64,000 nt of DNA, from positions 1,922,001-1,986,000 of the forward strand of contig JAUDYN010000004.1 of assembly GCA_030407005.1 (NCBI GenBank), in the 5' to 3' direction. Under the pieces are notes generated by a model. That model was not told the DNA's origin, did no database searches, and saw only the letters and a program-made list of their open reading frames with translations. Numbering within the stretch: position 1 is the first letter of the stretch; each line of letters begins with the position of its first letter. Position numbers and translations under genes: made by a program. This stretch comes from Desarmillaria ectypa. Lineage: Eukaryota > Basidiomycota > Agaricomycetes > Agaricales > Physalacriaceae. This document shows, in pieces, positions 37,124 through 48,654 of the stretch.

Positions 37124-40100
37124 ATGATTACCTTTACACCTCTGTCGGGGGCCGGTGAGCCTACTATTTCTTTTCTTTTCTCTCGAATTTAACCAATCCC
37201 TGCTGCAAGCCTGCTCACAACGTACGATACCCTTAGCTTATCTGCTCCAGGTCGACGATGTCAGGATACTTCTTGACTGTGGATCTCCCGACTGGGTTCC
37301 AGAGTCCTCGACGCCAGCAACAACGGAGGAGGACATCGAATACTCATGGGAACCATATTGCAAGACGTTGAGAGAGTAATAATTTTGCCTGTCTTAACCC
37401 ACGTTCCCTAACCAAAATTATATGCAGATGCGCGCCAACTGTTGATCTCGTCCTTCTTTCTCATGGTGACCTCGCACACTCAGGCCTATATCCATATGCC
37501 TACTCTCGCTGGGGCTTGAAGGCTCCTGCATATACGACGCTGCCGGTTCAAGCAATGGGCCGCATTGCTGCTACTGAGGACGTCGATGGTCTTCGAGACG
37601 AACGGGATATTGGTGACGAAGGCCATTCTCCGAGTAACGATGTGGGCGATGTGGACGCTGTGCAAGAGCCGAAAACTCCCCTACCAGAGGACATCAAACA
37701 AAAGGGAAAGTATATCGCTACATCACGAGAAGTACACGATGCCTTTGATTCTGTCAATACTCTCCGATACTCTCAACCCACTCATCTACAAGGTACTTCA
37801 ATTCAACTTCCTTCATTTGTGTACTAAACATGTCTTTAGGAAAATGTCAAGGTTTGACAATTACGCCATACAATGCTGGACATAGTCTCGGAGGAACGAT
37901 ATGGAAGATACGCTCGCCTTCCTCGGGCACAATAATATACGCTGTAAACATGAACCATATGAAGGAACGTCATCTTGACGGAACGGTGCTCATGAGGGCT
38001 GCCGGTGGAATTTTTGAGCCTCTTTCAAGACCAGATCTTCTCATTACAGATGCCGACCGCGCGTCTGTGCTCACAAGTCGACGAAAGGACCGTGACGCTG
38101 CCTTGATTGGTATGCCTTGCTTGATACGTATACTTATATCACCAAGCTTAAGTCTGCCTCGATACAGACACCGTCACAGCAACCCTTTCATCTCGATCAT
38201 CTTTACTGCTGCCCTGTGACTCCAGTACTCGCGTCCTTGAACTATTGGTCCTCCTTGACCAACATTGGAATTACTCCCGCCTAAGATATCCCATATGTTT
38301 CCTTTCAAGAACGGCGAGTGAAATGCTGACATTTGTTCGAAGTATGATGGAATGGCTCGGGGGTACAGTAAGCAAGGAAGATGTAGGCGAGGATGGCATG
38401 GGTGGACGTCAAGATCATAAGCGCAAACGAGATGATGATGGTGACGAAGATGCTCTTGGTGCCTTCGCACTAAGGTTCAGGTTTGCAGTGATATTCATTA
38501 TTTAAGACTCATTCCTCATGATTCTTCAGGCATTTGGAATTCTTTCCGAGTCCCCAGGCTTTGATTCAGAAGTATTCTTCCAAAGATCCCAAGCTAATAC
38601 TTGCGGTCCCTGCCTCCCTCTCTCATGGACCCTCCCGACATCTGTTCTGCGATTTTGCTGCAGTCCCGGATAATGTGGTATTGCTGACTGGACGAGGAGA
38701 AGAGGGAACGCTAGGTCATGTCCTCTTCAACAAATGGAACGACTCCCAACGACCGGATGACAAATGGGACAAGGGCAAGATCGGCAGCAATATCATGATG
38801 GATGGTGCTCTTAAGCTCCAGGTCGGTCTCATCTTTCGGCGGTGTCTTCAATTCTGATGTTAGCATTGAGATTCACTCAAAAGTCCCGCTGCAAGGTGCA
38901 GAACTAGAAGCCCATCTGCAAAGGGAACGTGCTGCGAAAGAAAAAGAAGCTGCGCATCAAGCGGTCTTGGCGCGGAATCAGCGAATGCTTGAGGCTGATG
39001 AAGATGACAGTGACTCAGATTCCGAAGATGATGAAGATGAAGCTGAAGTTCGGAGAGCTCTTGGTGGAGATTTAATGGATGCAGACGATGGTACAATGGA
39101 TATGCGGCGGCGGGGCGACAAAGAAATGGATGGTGATTGGAATATCGATGGAGGAGATGAAGGCCTCACAAAACAAATGTTATCATTCGATATCTATCTG
39201 AAGGGCAACGTTTCAAAAGCTACCTCCTTCTTCAAAACTGTTGGGGGACAAGGGCAACGTTTCCGGACGTTTCCGTATGTCGAGAAAAAACGAAAAGTCG
39301 ATGAGTACGGTGAACTTATTGACGTAGGCATGTGGTTGAGAAAAGGAAAGGTGCTGGAGGAGGAAGCTGAGAGTGATGAACTGAAGGATTATCGAAGGCG
39401 GCAGGCAGAAGAGGACGCCAAAGTAAGCCTCGAGTTTTCACGGCACATATAGTTGATTCAGTGATACATCAAAAACAGAAAGCACATGTGGAACCTCCAT
39501 CCAAATTTGTTACATCGGAGGCGGAGGTTCAGATGGCTTGCCGGTTGTTGTTCGTAGATATGGAGGGCCTCAACGACGGCCGTGCTGTAAAAACTATCGT
39601 CCCCAAAGTAGATCCGCGAAAACTGGTAGGCAAACCCGCTCGACGTGTATAGATTAGCCACCTTACTTCCCTTTCCTAGATTATTGTCCACGCGTCAGAA
39701 AAGGACACGGAGGCTCTGCAAGAAAGTTGCGCCAACATTCGAACCATGACAAAAGACATTTTCGCCCCTCCAGCATTCACGAGTGTTAAGATCGGGCACC
39801 AGATCAACAGTTTCTCTATTTCAATAAGCGATGAGCTGTTGGCGTCTCTGAGGATGTCACGTGTATGTTGTTCCTTATGTTAAAAATCGGCTTACTCTGA
39901 AGCGTTTTGGACAGTTCGAGGACAATGAGGTCGGCTTTATCACTGGTCGGGTCATCACTCATGCCACGTCCACGATACCTACGTTGGAGACTATATCCGC
40001 ATCGTCAAGGCCTGCACCTACGAGCCAAGATTCGTCTACGCCTACTGCCCCTCGTATCCTCGGATCTCGACCAAGTGTACCTTTACCTAGTTCAACCATG

Positions 40101-40340
40101 ATCGGGGAGCTCAAGTTAACGTCATTAAAGCGTCGGTTGGCAGAGGTCGGTGTTCAGGCAGAGTTGATAGGTGAAGGTGTCTTGATCTGCAGCAAAGGCG
40201 GTTCCTCTGATATGTTGGAGGAATCCGTTGCTGTGCGCAAAACGCAACAGGGTAAGGTGGAGTTGGAGGGCAGTGCGTCGGACGTATATTACACTGTTCG
40301 CAAGGAGATCTATAACATGCACGCACTCGTTGCTGCTTGA
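37124..40340 (+). CDS. CFT2: Cleavage and polyadenylation specificity factor subunit 2 (CPSF100)
   Basis: CPSF100/Cft2 is the partner of the CPSF73 endonuclease in pre-mRNA 3'-end cleavage. About 900 residues. Start MITFTPLSGA joins, through the first intron, to IPLAYLLQVDDVRILLDCGS, the family N terminus. Metallo-beta-lactamase motif 2 is degenerate (LVLLSHGDLAHSG instead of HxHxDH), as expected for this inactive paralogue. Beta-CASP features follow: NAGHSLGGTIWKI, SGTIIYAVNMNHMKERHLDG and LITDADRASVL. An acidic stretch lies near 39000-39040. The C-terminal part has FEDNEVGFITGRVI, and the protein ends DVYYTVRKEIYNMHALVAA. Convergent with SWC4, 88 bp between stops. Confidence 0.92.
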
Positions 40341-40428
40341 TTTAGTGTGTTACCTTGTACCTAGGTAGATTTTCCATTATTAAATATCCTCAGTCGGGCA
40401 ACGAGCTATGCAGATTTACATGTCCAGG

Positions 40429-42203
40429 TCAGTTTCGTCTCTGTCGCTTCGGAGGTGGTCGAGATGTTCCGGCACCAGTAGTATCGACAGAGGAAATTGA
40501 CATTGAGCGCCGCTGGCGGAACATTAGACAAGGGACTACCCTTTTGAAGTGACTTACCTGTTTCCGACTGCGTGTACTCCGAGTACTCACTACACTTTGG
40601 GCACGGCCATCTTCCGTTCCTTCGATGGCTTCGCCATCTGCTGCGTCGGTAGCACCATCACCATCTGCGTCTTCGTCGACAGGTGCACTGTTCCTCATGT
40701 TCAGCCTCTCTCTCAAAACCTTGATGTCATATTCCACTTTATCCAACACCCTTTTTGTCTCCACCAGAGGAAGTGTGGCATCAACAAGTGCATTCAGTCG
40801 CGCAACATTTCCTTCTGTTGGCATGACCAAGCGATTATATGAGATACCGATTTCTGCCAATGTCTGCGAAATCTTGGGGACCACAGCAGCTTTAGGAACA
40901 GGAAGCTTGTAGGTTCTAAGGAAGGATGGTTGATGAGCGGCTTTTGTCGCAGGCGTGGTAACGGGTAGGTCGATGTGGGTAATGCAATGCAGCGCATCTG
41001 CAAAGTATTTTAGTAAGTGCTATGCACCATGTCACTGGACATCCTTACCATACGCAGGATTCCTTGGACTAGGCTGGGGCCGTTGTTTTGGTGGTGCCGA
41101 CGAAACAGGTGTGGATGGGCTGTCTGCATCAAGTCCTCCTTTCTTTTTCTTTTTGCTGTCGAACAGTATCGTGGGTAGTTCATCTTCAACGATATCAGGT
41201 AGGCCTGAGTCAATACCAGCCAGTGTGCGAAGTAGTTCCTCTCTATCTCGTTTGAACTTTCTCTCGTTCTGTTCGATGCGTTTGACTTCGAGATACAAAG
41301 CTTCCTCCTCTTCAGCTTCGCGAGAGGTTCGACTGTCGAGATTAGCCAAGTAACGTTTACGGATCAGCTCCCTCTCTTTATCAAACATGAAAGTCGATAT
41401 GAGCTGAGCTCTCGAGGCTTCATCACCAGCCCAAGGCCGATCCCGTACGAGACGTCTGCATACATTGCAAAACCTCTCCTTCAAATCCTGTAGAAATGAT
41501 CATGGAGGAACTACGATGAACAGCGGACGAAATTCTTACCTCCATCACACGAGGAGGTCCTCCAAGATAATCGTAGCGGTCGGATATGACATACCATCTC
41601 TGGTCATATTCACGAACCATGTTAAAGAGGTAATCGGTTTCGTCCTTCGTCCATTCAGGGTCTACGTCAATGTTAAGACAGATATACGAATAATTTTGAA
41701 ATATCTTGACCTTCCAAGTGCTTGGAATACTCATCTTGAGAGTAAGTGAAGTGAGTTGGATGAACATTATACTTCGCGAAGGGATAGTCTAAAAGGCAGT
41801 CAACAGGATAGAGAACGTTGGAGTCGTTACCAACATACCCGCATCTGAGTCTGCTGTGACTTTTACCCAATGTCCCAATTCCAATGAGTCTCCTCGAGCG
41901 CCATTTTTAAATTTCCTCCACTCCCTGTGACGCTGAAAGTCATGTGTAGTCACACACCAAGAGTGGTAGTGCGTACCATCTCACAGCTGAGGATCCAAGT
42001 CTTGGTTTTTGTTTGAGCCGCGGTTTCTGCAGTTGAGCTGCTAGAGACGGAGCAGATGGTCCAATGAGTGAGTATAATTCCCTCGAAATTCCCTCTGGCT
42101 TCTTTGCTTGGGACGTCGACGGTTTCCTTGGTACTGCAGACTGTGTCGCAGAGTGTGCCGGGATCGAAAGTATGCTACGGACGTCTGCAGCAGTCGCCGC
42201 CAT
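40429..42203 (-). CDS. SWC4: SWR1/NuA4 complex subunit Swc4 (DMAP1 homologue)
   Basis: Swc4/DMAP1 is shared by the NuA4 acetyltransferase and SWR1 H2A.Z-exchange complexes. The first exon reads MAATAADVRSILSIPAHSA and KPEGISRELYSLIGPSAPSL, the conserved N terminus. The SANT-like domain follows after introns: YPFAKYNVHPTHFTYSQDEY, WTKDETDYLFNMVREYDQRW, VISDRYDYLGGPPRVMEDLK and ERFCNVCRRLVRDR. A coiled coil comes next (LDSRTSREAEEEEALYLEVK and beyond). The C-terminal part has AEIGISYNRLVMPTEGNVAR and a basic tail PPPKRQRRN. About 430-450 residues. Divergent from the AAA gene with 165 bp between starts. Confidence 0.92.
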
Positions 42204-42368
42204 TGTTCGCGATGTTCGTGGTGGAGGTAAAGGAGAAAGGAACGCGTCCCGATCATTTGACGAAATTCGGACTGTGGCTGTGCTTTCAGCGGCTAAAGAT
42301 AGCCGTTGCTGTTCTTGATAATAATCACCGCGTCTCAAGATCTCAAGTTTCAACGGACGGATAAGGCC

Positions 42369-44502
42369 ATGACCTCTCAGGGAATGGGGGAATTCGACGA
42401 TGCATTCGTACAGATCTGGAGGGACGAAGGTAATCATGACACTGCTACCGCTGAGAAGGTTGAAGGAAATGCGTTCTATGGGATATGGACCAATCAATGT
42501 CTGTATCCGGCTTTTATAGGCTTTTCTACAACTCAAGTTCTATCCTCAGCTTCGGCGAAGCACTCTACGCCGGTACATACTGCGTGGGTTTCTCCTTGAT
42601 TCACTGTGACAGCTTTTGAGGTCTATATACAGTTTGGACGCTCTTCGCAAGCTGTACCCAAAGCATTCAGTGGTCACAACCTCCGACTACCGACTCAATC
42701 TTTTGAACTTTCCAGGAGCGTACAAAGTTCCGATGGAGTCTACGCCCATGGTCTCAGAACTGGTCTTTCGTCCGTTGGCGAAGAACATCAGTCCAATACC
42801 TGGTGTCATCGCAGAACTTGTTGAATTTGGCGTCTTTCGTCTGGCCTGGCAAGTGAGTCATTTATAGTCTACGCTGCACAATAACCAAACATTTTATGCA
42901 CTGTGCAGAAATATAACTTTATCTTGTACACGGTCCGGGTAAGGTGGACACGATGACATCACCAAAATTACCCATAATTAATTAATTTCTAGTGCCCGAT
43001 AGGTTCCATGGGCGGTTATATCACTCAAAATTTTCTCATCCACGAAGGTGAGACTCAATCTTCGTGGCTTTGAGTAAACTCTCATTATCGACCAGGCTCC
43101 GAGGATCCTGCACGGTCTCTTCTTCTTGCTGCAGGACTCTGGAGTGACCAACTTCACAATGAAGTATGGGTCTTCAATCAGGGCCTCTGGCGAAAGGATC
43201 CTACATTATGGACTGAGGTTCAGAAGGCAGACTGGAAGGACGTCATTCTGAAGGAAGAGTTCAAAGAAGCATTCAAGAAAGACGTGTATGGGTTCTTCAC
43301 TTCTGAAGCGATCTATAAGAATTTAGCTATCCCCTGGAAGGTTTGTGTTCGATCCTTGTAGGGTCAGTCGATTAAACTGTTTGTAGCGTGGAATCATTAT
43401 GCATGGACCTCCCGGTAACGGTAAGACCATCAGTATCAAAGCCATCATAAAGACGTGCGATGTAAAGGGTTTCACACCTCTTTATGTCAAGTCCTTCAAG
43501 AGTAAGTACAGTCTTTCGGCTCTTGATGTTAACGCTCAACGATTGCACACCAGGTTATATGGGCGAAGAAAGTTCCATGGCTGCCGTGTTCAATAAAGCA
43601 AGACAACTTGCCCCTTGTGTCCTTATCTTAGAAGATCTTGACAGTCTCATTAACGACGCTAATCGATCTTTCTTCCTCAATCAAATTGATGGTCTTGAAG
43701 GCAACGATGGTTTGTTGGTCATCGGAACCACAAATCACTTCAACCGCTTGGATCCTGGACTTAGCAGTCGTCCGAGTCGATTCGACAGGAAATTGTCAGT
43801 ATCAAGGCGTCTCTGCAGTTGCATATTTTGACCTTTTTTCCATTTAACCATCTTGTGTGTAGCCTTTTCGACGATCCAGATCAAGATGAGCGTACCCTGT
43901 ACGCAAGATATTGGCAGAAGAAGTTACAGGCGAACAAAGAGATGTCTTTCTCGGACTCTCTGGTCGATGAAGTAGCCGTGGCGACCGACCGGTTCAGCTT
44001 CGCATACCTCAAGGAAGCCTTGTAAGTTGCTGAATTGAGAAAATAGCGTATCCATTTGGCTTAAATCATCCACCGCAGTATCTCATCGCTGGTAACGCTA
44101 GCAGGATACGAAGGCGAAAAACCTTCCTTCGCTTCGATATTGAAAGGGCAAATCGAAACGCTCCGCAAGCAACTGGATAAATCAGTGCGGAGCAGCAGGA
44201 CTATGACTGAGGGTCCTCAAACCCCTTCACGTGACAGAGACGTCCGCACACTGCTAGATAATCTCTGCGAGGCCATTGCCACCAGCCCATCATTTTCTTC
44301 ACGAGTCCTTGACCGTAGTGTCTTTGAGAGGACAGACTCGTGTGTTCCTGGCGGGGACGTTCGTCGTCTCCTCGACGCTTTATCGGAGTTTAGCGTTCGT
44401 CAGCATCGAGGTCCTGATCAGCGAGAAGGTACGGACTATCGAGCCATCCTTGATCGAATTTTTGCGCATGTCACTGGCGAAGATCGAGTTTACCTAGGCT
44501 GA
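42369..44502 (+). CDS. AAA-family ATPase (basidiomycete type)
   Basis: P-loop ATPase of about 590 residues. The N-terminal region (MTSQGMGEFDDAFVQIWRDE, then YPKHSVVTTSDYRLNLLNFP and VSELVFRPLAKNISPIPGV) has no known domain. The AAA module shows Walker A IMHGPPGNGKTISIKAI, Walker B CVLILEDLDSLIND, sensor 1 LVIGTTNHFNRLDPGLSSRP and the Arg-finger region RPSRFDRKF. A C-terminal lid (FSFAYLKEAFISSLVTLAG) precedes a less conserved tail with two related segments, DVRTLLDNLCEAIATS and DVRRLLDALSEFS. To my recollection such proteins form an expanded Agaricomycete group related to, but not the same as, BCS1. The role is unknown. The first introns were placed by frame and remain approximate. Confidence 0.78.
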
Positions 44503-45344
44503 GACCCAGGAGAGTGTATTTATGCAGGATGTGATATGTATACTTCGTAACTAGTAAGTAGTAACGAAGAGACTCAGCTTGAAACACTGACGACCATAAT
44601 GATACCCAATTAGAAGAAACCCGGCTGCTCGCGGGATGATGCGACGGTTCCAAGTCGGGTGGTAGCTGAAGCATTGATCAATTGAGACCGAGGATGTCGG
44701 CGTTCCTAAGGCGGGGCTCGCATGAACTGTGTGAGCGACCTCAGAAGTTTTACTTTGCCAATGCGACAGTCGGAAGGGATGGATAGCAGTGAAAGTCATG
44801 TCGCGTCGCGTCATGCTGTCACGTTTTAGCTCACAGCTGATAAGCTGCCGTTTTCTCAATTCCGTCCACCACTTCGTAGGGGATGAAGGTTGTCTGGTGA
44901 TCTGAGAATCCCTAGTCGAACGTAATGTAATCTGGTGGAAGTAGGAACGCACTATCGACGTGGAACAAGGGGGTGTACTCTTTCCCAAGTCGGCGTTATA
45001 AAGGGAATGTATGTCACCACAGCTGGAGTTCATCGGGGCCATGACATCTCGACAGCAAGGTCTTATGTTCCGAGCTGGAGCAGATGACCTTCTCGCTAAG
45101 GAGCTACTTTAGAACAGATGCATTGTCACAGGTGTCTCTAAGTTGTTGATAGGGCTGCAAGGTAGATAGCAACAAATTCAAGAGGATGAGATGTGGCCCT
45201 AAGTATAGGTGTATACTCGCTCCCGCCAGATGTCAGGTCCCGAGGCAGTGTTTTATTGGGCACGTTGATAAAAAATTAGAAAATGCATATACGTTCATTT
45301 TGAAACAGAATTTCCCAATGTGTATGAATGGAATTGACGAGTTG
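44503..45344. other. Intergenic interval with doubtful minus-strand ORF
   Basis: 842 bp between the convergent AAA and VTC1 genes. A 163-codon minus-strand open frame (44551-45042) has no family pattern, signal or repeats; I leave it as not supported. The ends must contain the 3' regions of both flanking transcripts. Confidence 0.35.
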
Positions 45345-45932
45345 TTATGTCTCCGTGAACCGTAATATGAAGTTGACGACGATAGCCACTATGATGAGAA
45401 CGTCAGTAATCGACAAGGAGGTGTAGGGATGCCAAGGCGCGCCTAGCAATGCAATACACAGTATTGTCTACAGACGAAAGATTAGCAGAGCTATTGCAAC
45501 CCCTACTCAAGACGGACGCACCGGGCCAAGCCTATCGTCATACGGACCCCGTCCACCTCGTCGAATAGATGCAGCACGCCAGTGATATGTATACAGTGCG
45601 TATATCATGATGGACATCGCTGTACGAAACATGAAGCTGCATACTAGCACTACTGGTGCTTGTTTCACACACCTACAACTGAAAACATTGCAGCGCTGAT
45701 TTTTCCAACCTACAGCCCAGAATAGTAAGGACACATGGGTTATCTCTTGAGTACAATTACGGACCTTGTCACCGAAATTCAAGAGCCCAACGGCGAGACC
45801 GCCTAGTACGACGGTGAAATGCAGCCATGACAGGAATGTCCGTTCATTGGCAAAGGATACTTTCGGTTCAACTCGAACTGGTAATGCAATACGCTTGGCA
45901 GCAGTACGTTGAAGCAATGGCTGAGTAGACAT
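45345..45932 (-). CDS. VTC1: Vacuolar transporter chaperone 1 (DUF202 family)
   Basis: Vtc1 is the small membrane subunit of the VTC polyphosphate polymerase complex of the vacuole. The chain reads [55 protein letters not shown], then exons encoding [45 protein letters not shown] and [14 protein letters not shown], and ends [14 protein letters not shown]. Three transmembrane helices are evident, with the conserved [12 protein letters not shown] before the first. About 138 residues, typical. Introns: one after GDK, one inside the second helix, one after RLGP (GTGCGT donor). The usual partners Vtc2-4 are not in the window. Confidence 0.93.
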
Positions 45933-46364
45933 CGCAAAGAAAGTAGCAAAAGACGCGAACACAGATGGCGATAAGTAGCAGTCAAGCGGGAGTCGCTTTA
46001 CACGGAGTGAAAGAATCGTTGAAGGAAGTTGACAGTGTCTGATGCCAAAATTAGAAGCATGGCTTCTGACACACGTTCGCTGTCGAATTGTAATTCGGCT
46101 TACGCACTTTCCTTCTAAATAGAATTTTGTAGACGCTAGTGGGTGCAGTACTCGGACCCGGTTCACTGACAGTCTCAACGCAAAGCATACAGCCATTTAC
46201 ATTTCGACACTTCTTATGACACGCACGCGTACTTACTGACGCAAAAGGTAGTTAGTCGTCCACGGAGTGCGCACAAGAAGAGAAATAAGAGAAAAGCAAG
46301 CAGAGAAACCCACTTGCATTCATGGGGAAAAAAAGATAAATTGAAAATGATAGGGAGCGCGGCG
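45933..46364. other. Intergenic region between VTC1 and U1-C
   Basis: 432 bp on which the VTC1 promoter and the U1-C 3' end lie. Open frames upstream of the VTC1 ATG (to 46196) share its frame but show no protein pattern, so they are taken as leader sequence. Nothing else recognised. Confidence 0.4.
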
Positions 46365-47233
46365 TCACCTTCCGCCGCCGCCCATCATTCTCAATCGGTC
46401 GGGATGAATGCTTGGTCCATTACTTGGCGGCCCTGATGGTGGAGCTTGAGTAAACGAACCACCTGTGTTGCTATCATTAGGCGGGAACGGAGGAATTCCA
46501 GCAGACGAGCCATTAGGAGGAAATGGCGGCATGACACCCCCAGCTACACTATTGGGAGGGAATGGTGGGAAACTCCCTGGTGGTCCGTTAGGTGGAAACG
46601 GTGGGGCACCTGCATACACAGAAAGGTGAATTGACCAGCAGAAAGGCAAGTCATAGTACAAACCTGGAGGTACATTTGGAGGAAATGGTGGTAAGGCACC
46701 AGGAGGACCCATTATACCGCCCGGGGGAAAGGGTGGACGAGCTGCATAGGACAAATGAGCTGACCACTCAGAACAAGCTTGCAAAAACTCACGGAATGGA
46801 GGTTGAGGCCCACCGAATCCCATGGGCGGACCAAAACCTGGTGCGGGACCACCAAGATGCTGAGGACCAAAACCGAATCCACCTGGGGGCGGTCCTCCAC
46901 CAGACTCGTAAGCAGAAGTAATTTGATCAATGATATTTTGTGCCTTGTCGTGTCCGAGAGCTAAAAGGAAGTAAATTCATCGATGTTGAAGGGAGAAAAA
47001 TGGGGCTTACATGCATAGTAGTCTCGAACATTTGCAAGGTGATTCCTTCCGCTGTTGTGAGCTTTTCGTACTGTCACAAAAGAGCTTGAACATTTGCCAG
47101 CTAACCATCACTGGAATCCATACCTGAGGCAGAATCGTGAGTCAGAAAGACATCGCAGTAGTCACAGTAATGTTTCTGTATAGATATCAGATACAAGGCC
47201 GCATAAGATTATAGCAGTGGGACGTACTGGCAT
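46365..47233 (-). CDS. YHC1: U1 snRNP protein C (U1-C)
   Basis: U1-C stabilises pairing of U1 snRNA with the 5' splice site. A single matrin-type C2H2 zinc finger opens the protein: MPKHYCDYCDVFLTHDSAS, then VRKAHNSGRNHLANVRDYY, giving two Cys and two His. The helix SLGHDKAQNIIDQITSAYES comes after. The rest is the Pro/Gly-rich tail with repeated PPFPPN or PPFPPG units, ending RLRMMGGGGR. About 210 residues. The first coding exon is only six bases (ATGCCA, 47228-47233), followed by an intron 47176-47227 with donor GTACGT. The start codon is 83 bp from that of LSM3 on the other strand. Confidence 0.93.
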
Positions 47234-47316
47234 CGTGGTCGAAGCAAAAGTGACGGAGTTTGAAATTCGTCCCAAATAGACTTTGCGGCAGCTTAAGTCG
47301 GTGCTCAACGACTTCC
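47234..47316. promoter_or_regulatory. 83-bp divergent promoter, U1-C / LSM3
   Basis: The two start codons are separated by only 83 bp, so the genes must share promoter sequence and their leaders probably overlap or are very short. No TATA element is visible. Confidence 0.65.
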
Positions 47317-47760
47317 ATGGACTCTTCAGCGTCGGGCATACAAGAGCCTTTCGACCTTATCCGGCTCTCATTGAGTGAACGTGTATTCGTCAAGCTAAGA
47401 GGAGACAGGGAGCTTACTGGCATTTTACACGTACGTTGGTTGTCGTTTTTACATTGTGGTACTGAGCTTGTGACGCGCAGGCATACGATGGACACATGAA
47501 TCTCATTCTCAGCGACGTTGAGGAGACCATCATGATTGTCGACCTGCCTGAGGGTGTGCCGGAGGGTCAAGGGACGGTTAACGTGAGCAGCCTTGACGAT
47601 TTGAACCAGTAGAGACTCATTCGCAACATGCAGGTCGCAAAACGGAAAATGGACATGCTATTCGTCCGGGGAGATGGAGTGATTCTGGTGCGTAGCCCTT
47701 CCGAATTGTCTTGTAGGAGAATCATGACGGCTACAGGTCTCGCCACCATCTCGGATGTGA
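47317..47760 (+). CDS. LSM3: U6 snRNA-associated Sm-like protein LSm3
   Basis: LSm3 is part of both the LSm1-7 ring (mRNA decay) and the LSm2-8 ring (U6 snRNA binding). About 95 residues in four exons. Sm motif 1: [56 protein letters not shown]; Sm motif 2: [20 protein letters not shown]. The Asp of [11 protein letters not shown], the Asn and the RGD of motif 2 are all in place. It ends SRM. Head-to-head with U1-C, another spliceosomal protein gene. Confidence 0.94.
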
Positions 47761-48028
47761 TGGTGCAGCCGCACTACCTTTGACTCATCTGGGCTCTGGG
47801 CCCTCTGCCAATATATTTTTCGGCAGCATCGCGTGCATCTGCGTATCTACGCTCGCTATCCGTTGTAACACTTGTGTTTTGAAATCGTTATCGCATCAGT
47901 AATTCGGAAAGAATCGAAGGGTATATATGCATATCAATGTCAGGATAAAGCAATGCAAGGTATTTTGTCCTTCTCCCGACGACCCTCTGTACCTTTCCAT
48001 TACTTTTTTCCATACGGCTACCCCACTG

Positions 48029-48483
48029 TTAGCCGCGAGTGCTACCGGGGACTCCAACGGGTACCTCATCGTCTGGTTCTGGTGCTATGGCACCCGATGG
48101 CCACGTATTATCTCTGATCCAAGCTGCATGCGTAATTTTTATCTGCACAACATGTAGACCCGCTCCGTATTGAGAGTGAATGGACGTACGATGAGCGAGA
48201 GAGGCATTGAAATAGTCAATTTTCGGCCACTACTCAGGCCTTCCCAGACCAATCGAATCCCTTCGTTCCAGCCCGACTCTGTTTGAGCCTTTGACGGATC
48301 GTTGACCAGATCTGTCAATTTCTTCTGTTGGGCAAGAGCAAGCGGCTCCTTGTTTGCTTTCGTGTGATTGGAATTATTCCGTGGGGCGAGCCAAAGGGCC
48401 CTCCGTGCGATGTAGTATGAAGGCCCAGGGGGAGGAAGGTCTGCGACAGCGAGAATGGCGTCCCAGCGACTATTCTGAGCCAT
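48029..48483 (-). CDS. Small conserved protein of unknown function
   Basis: Two-exon gene for about 135 residues. Exon 1 begins MAQNSRWDAILAVADLPPPG, PSYYIARRALWLAPRNNSN, and continues to RLVWEGLSSGRKL. Exon 2, after an intron with donor GTACGT, reads IKITHAAWIRDNTWPSGAIA and PEPDDEVPVGVPGSTRG. I recall similar uncharacterised proteins in other Agaricomycetes, with the same opening and the HAAW.RDGTWP motif, but know no function. Divergent from the GRR1-like gene with 171 bp between starts. The last few residues could instead be replaced by a further exon. Confidence 0.6.
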
Positions 48484-48654
48484 TATTCTAGAATATCATT
48501 GGATATGGGTCGGTATCACAGTTATCGCAGTGTGATTATCATGTAAATATCATGGCAACTGGGCGGAGGTAAAAAAAGAGCATGTGAGCCACGTGTAGTC
48601 AGCAGCGGACAACACTGGTCCGGCATCCATCCACCGTGCTCTCTGTCTCGAACC

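Noticed and set aside
44551..45042. Minus-strand open frame of 163 codons
   Set aside because: Lies between convergent genes, no recognisable motif, no splice structure.
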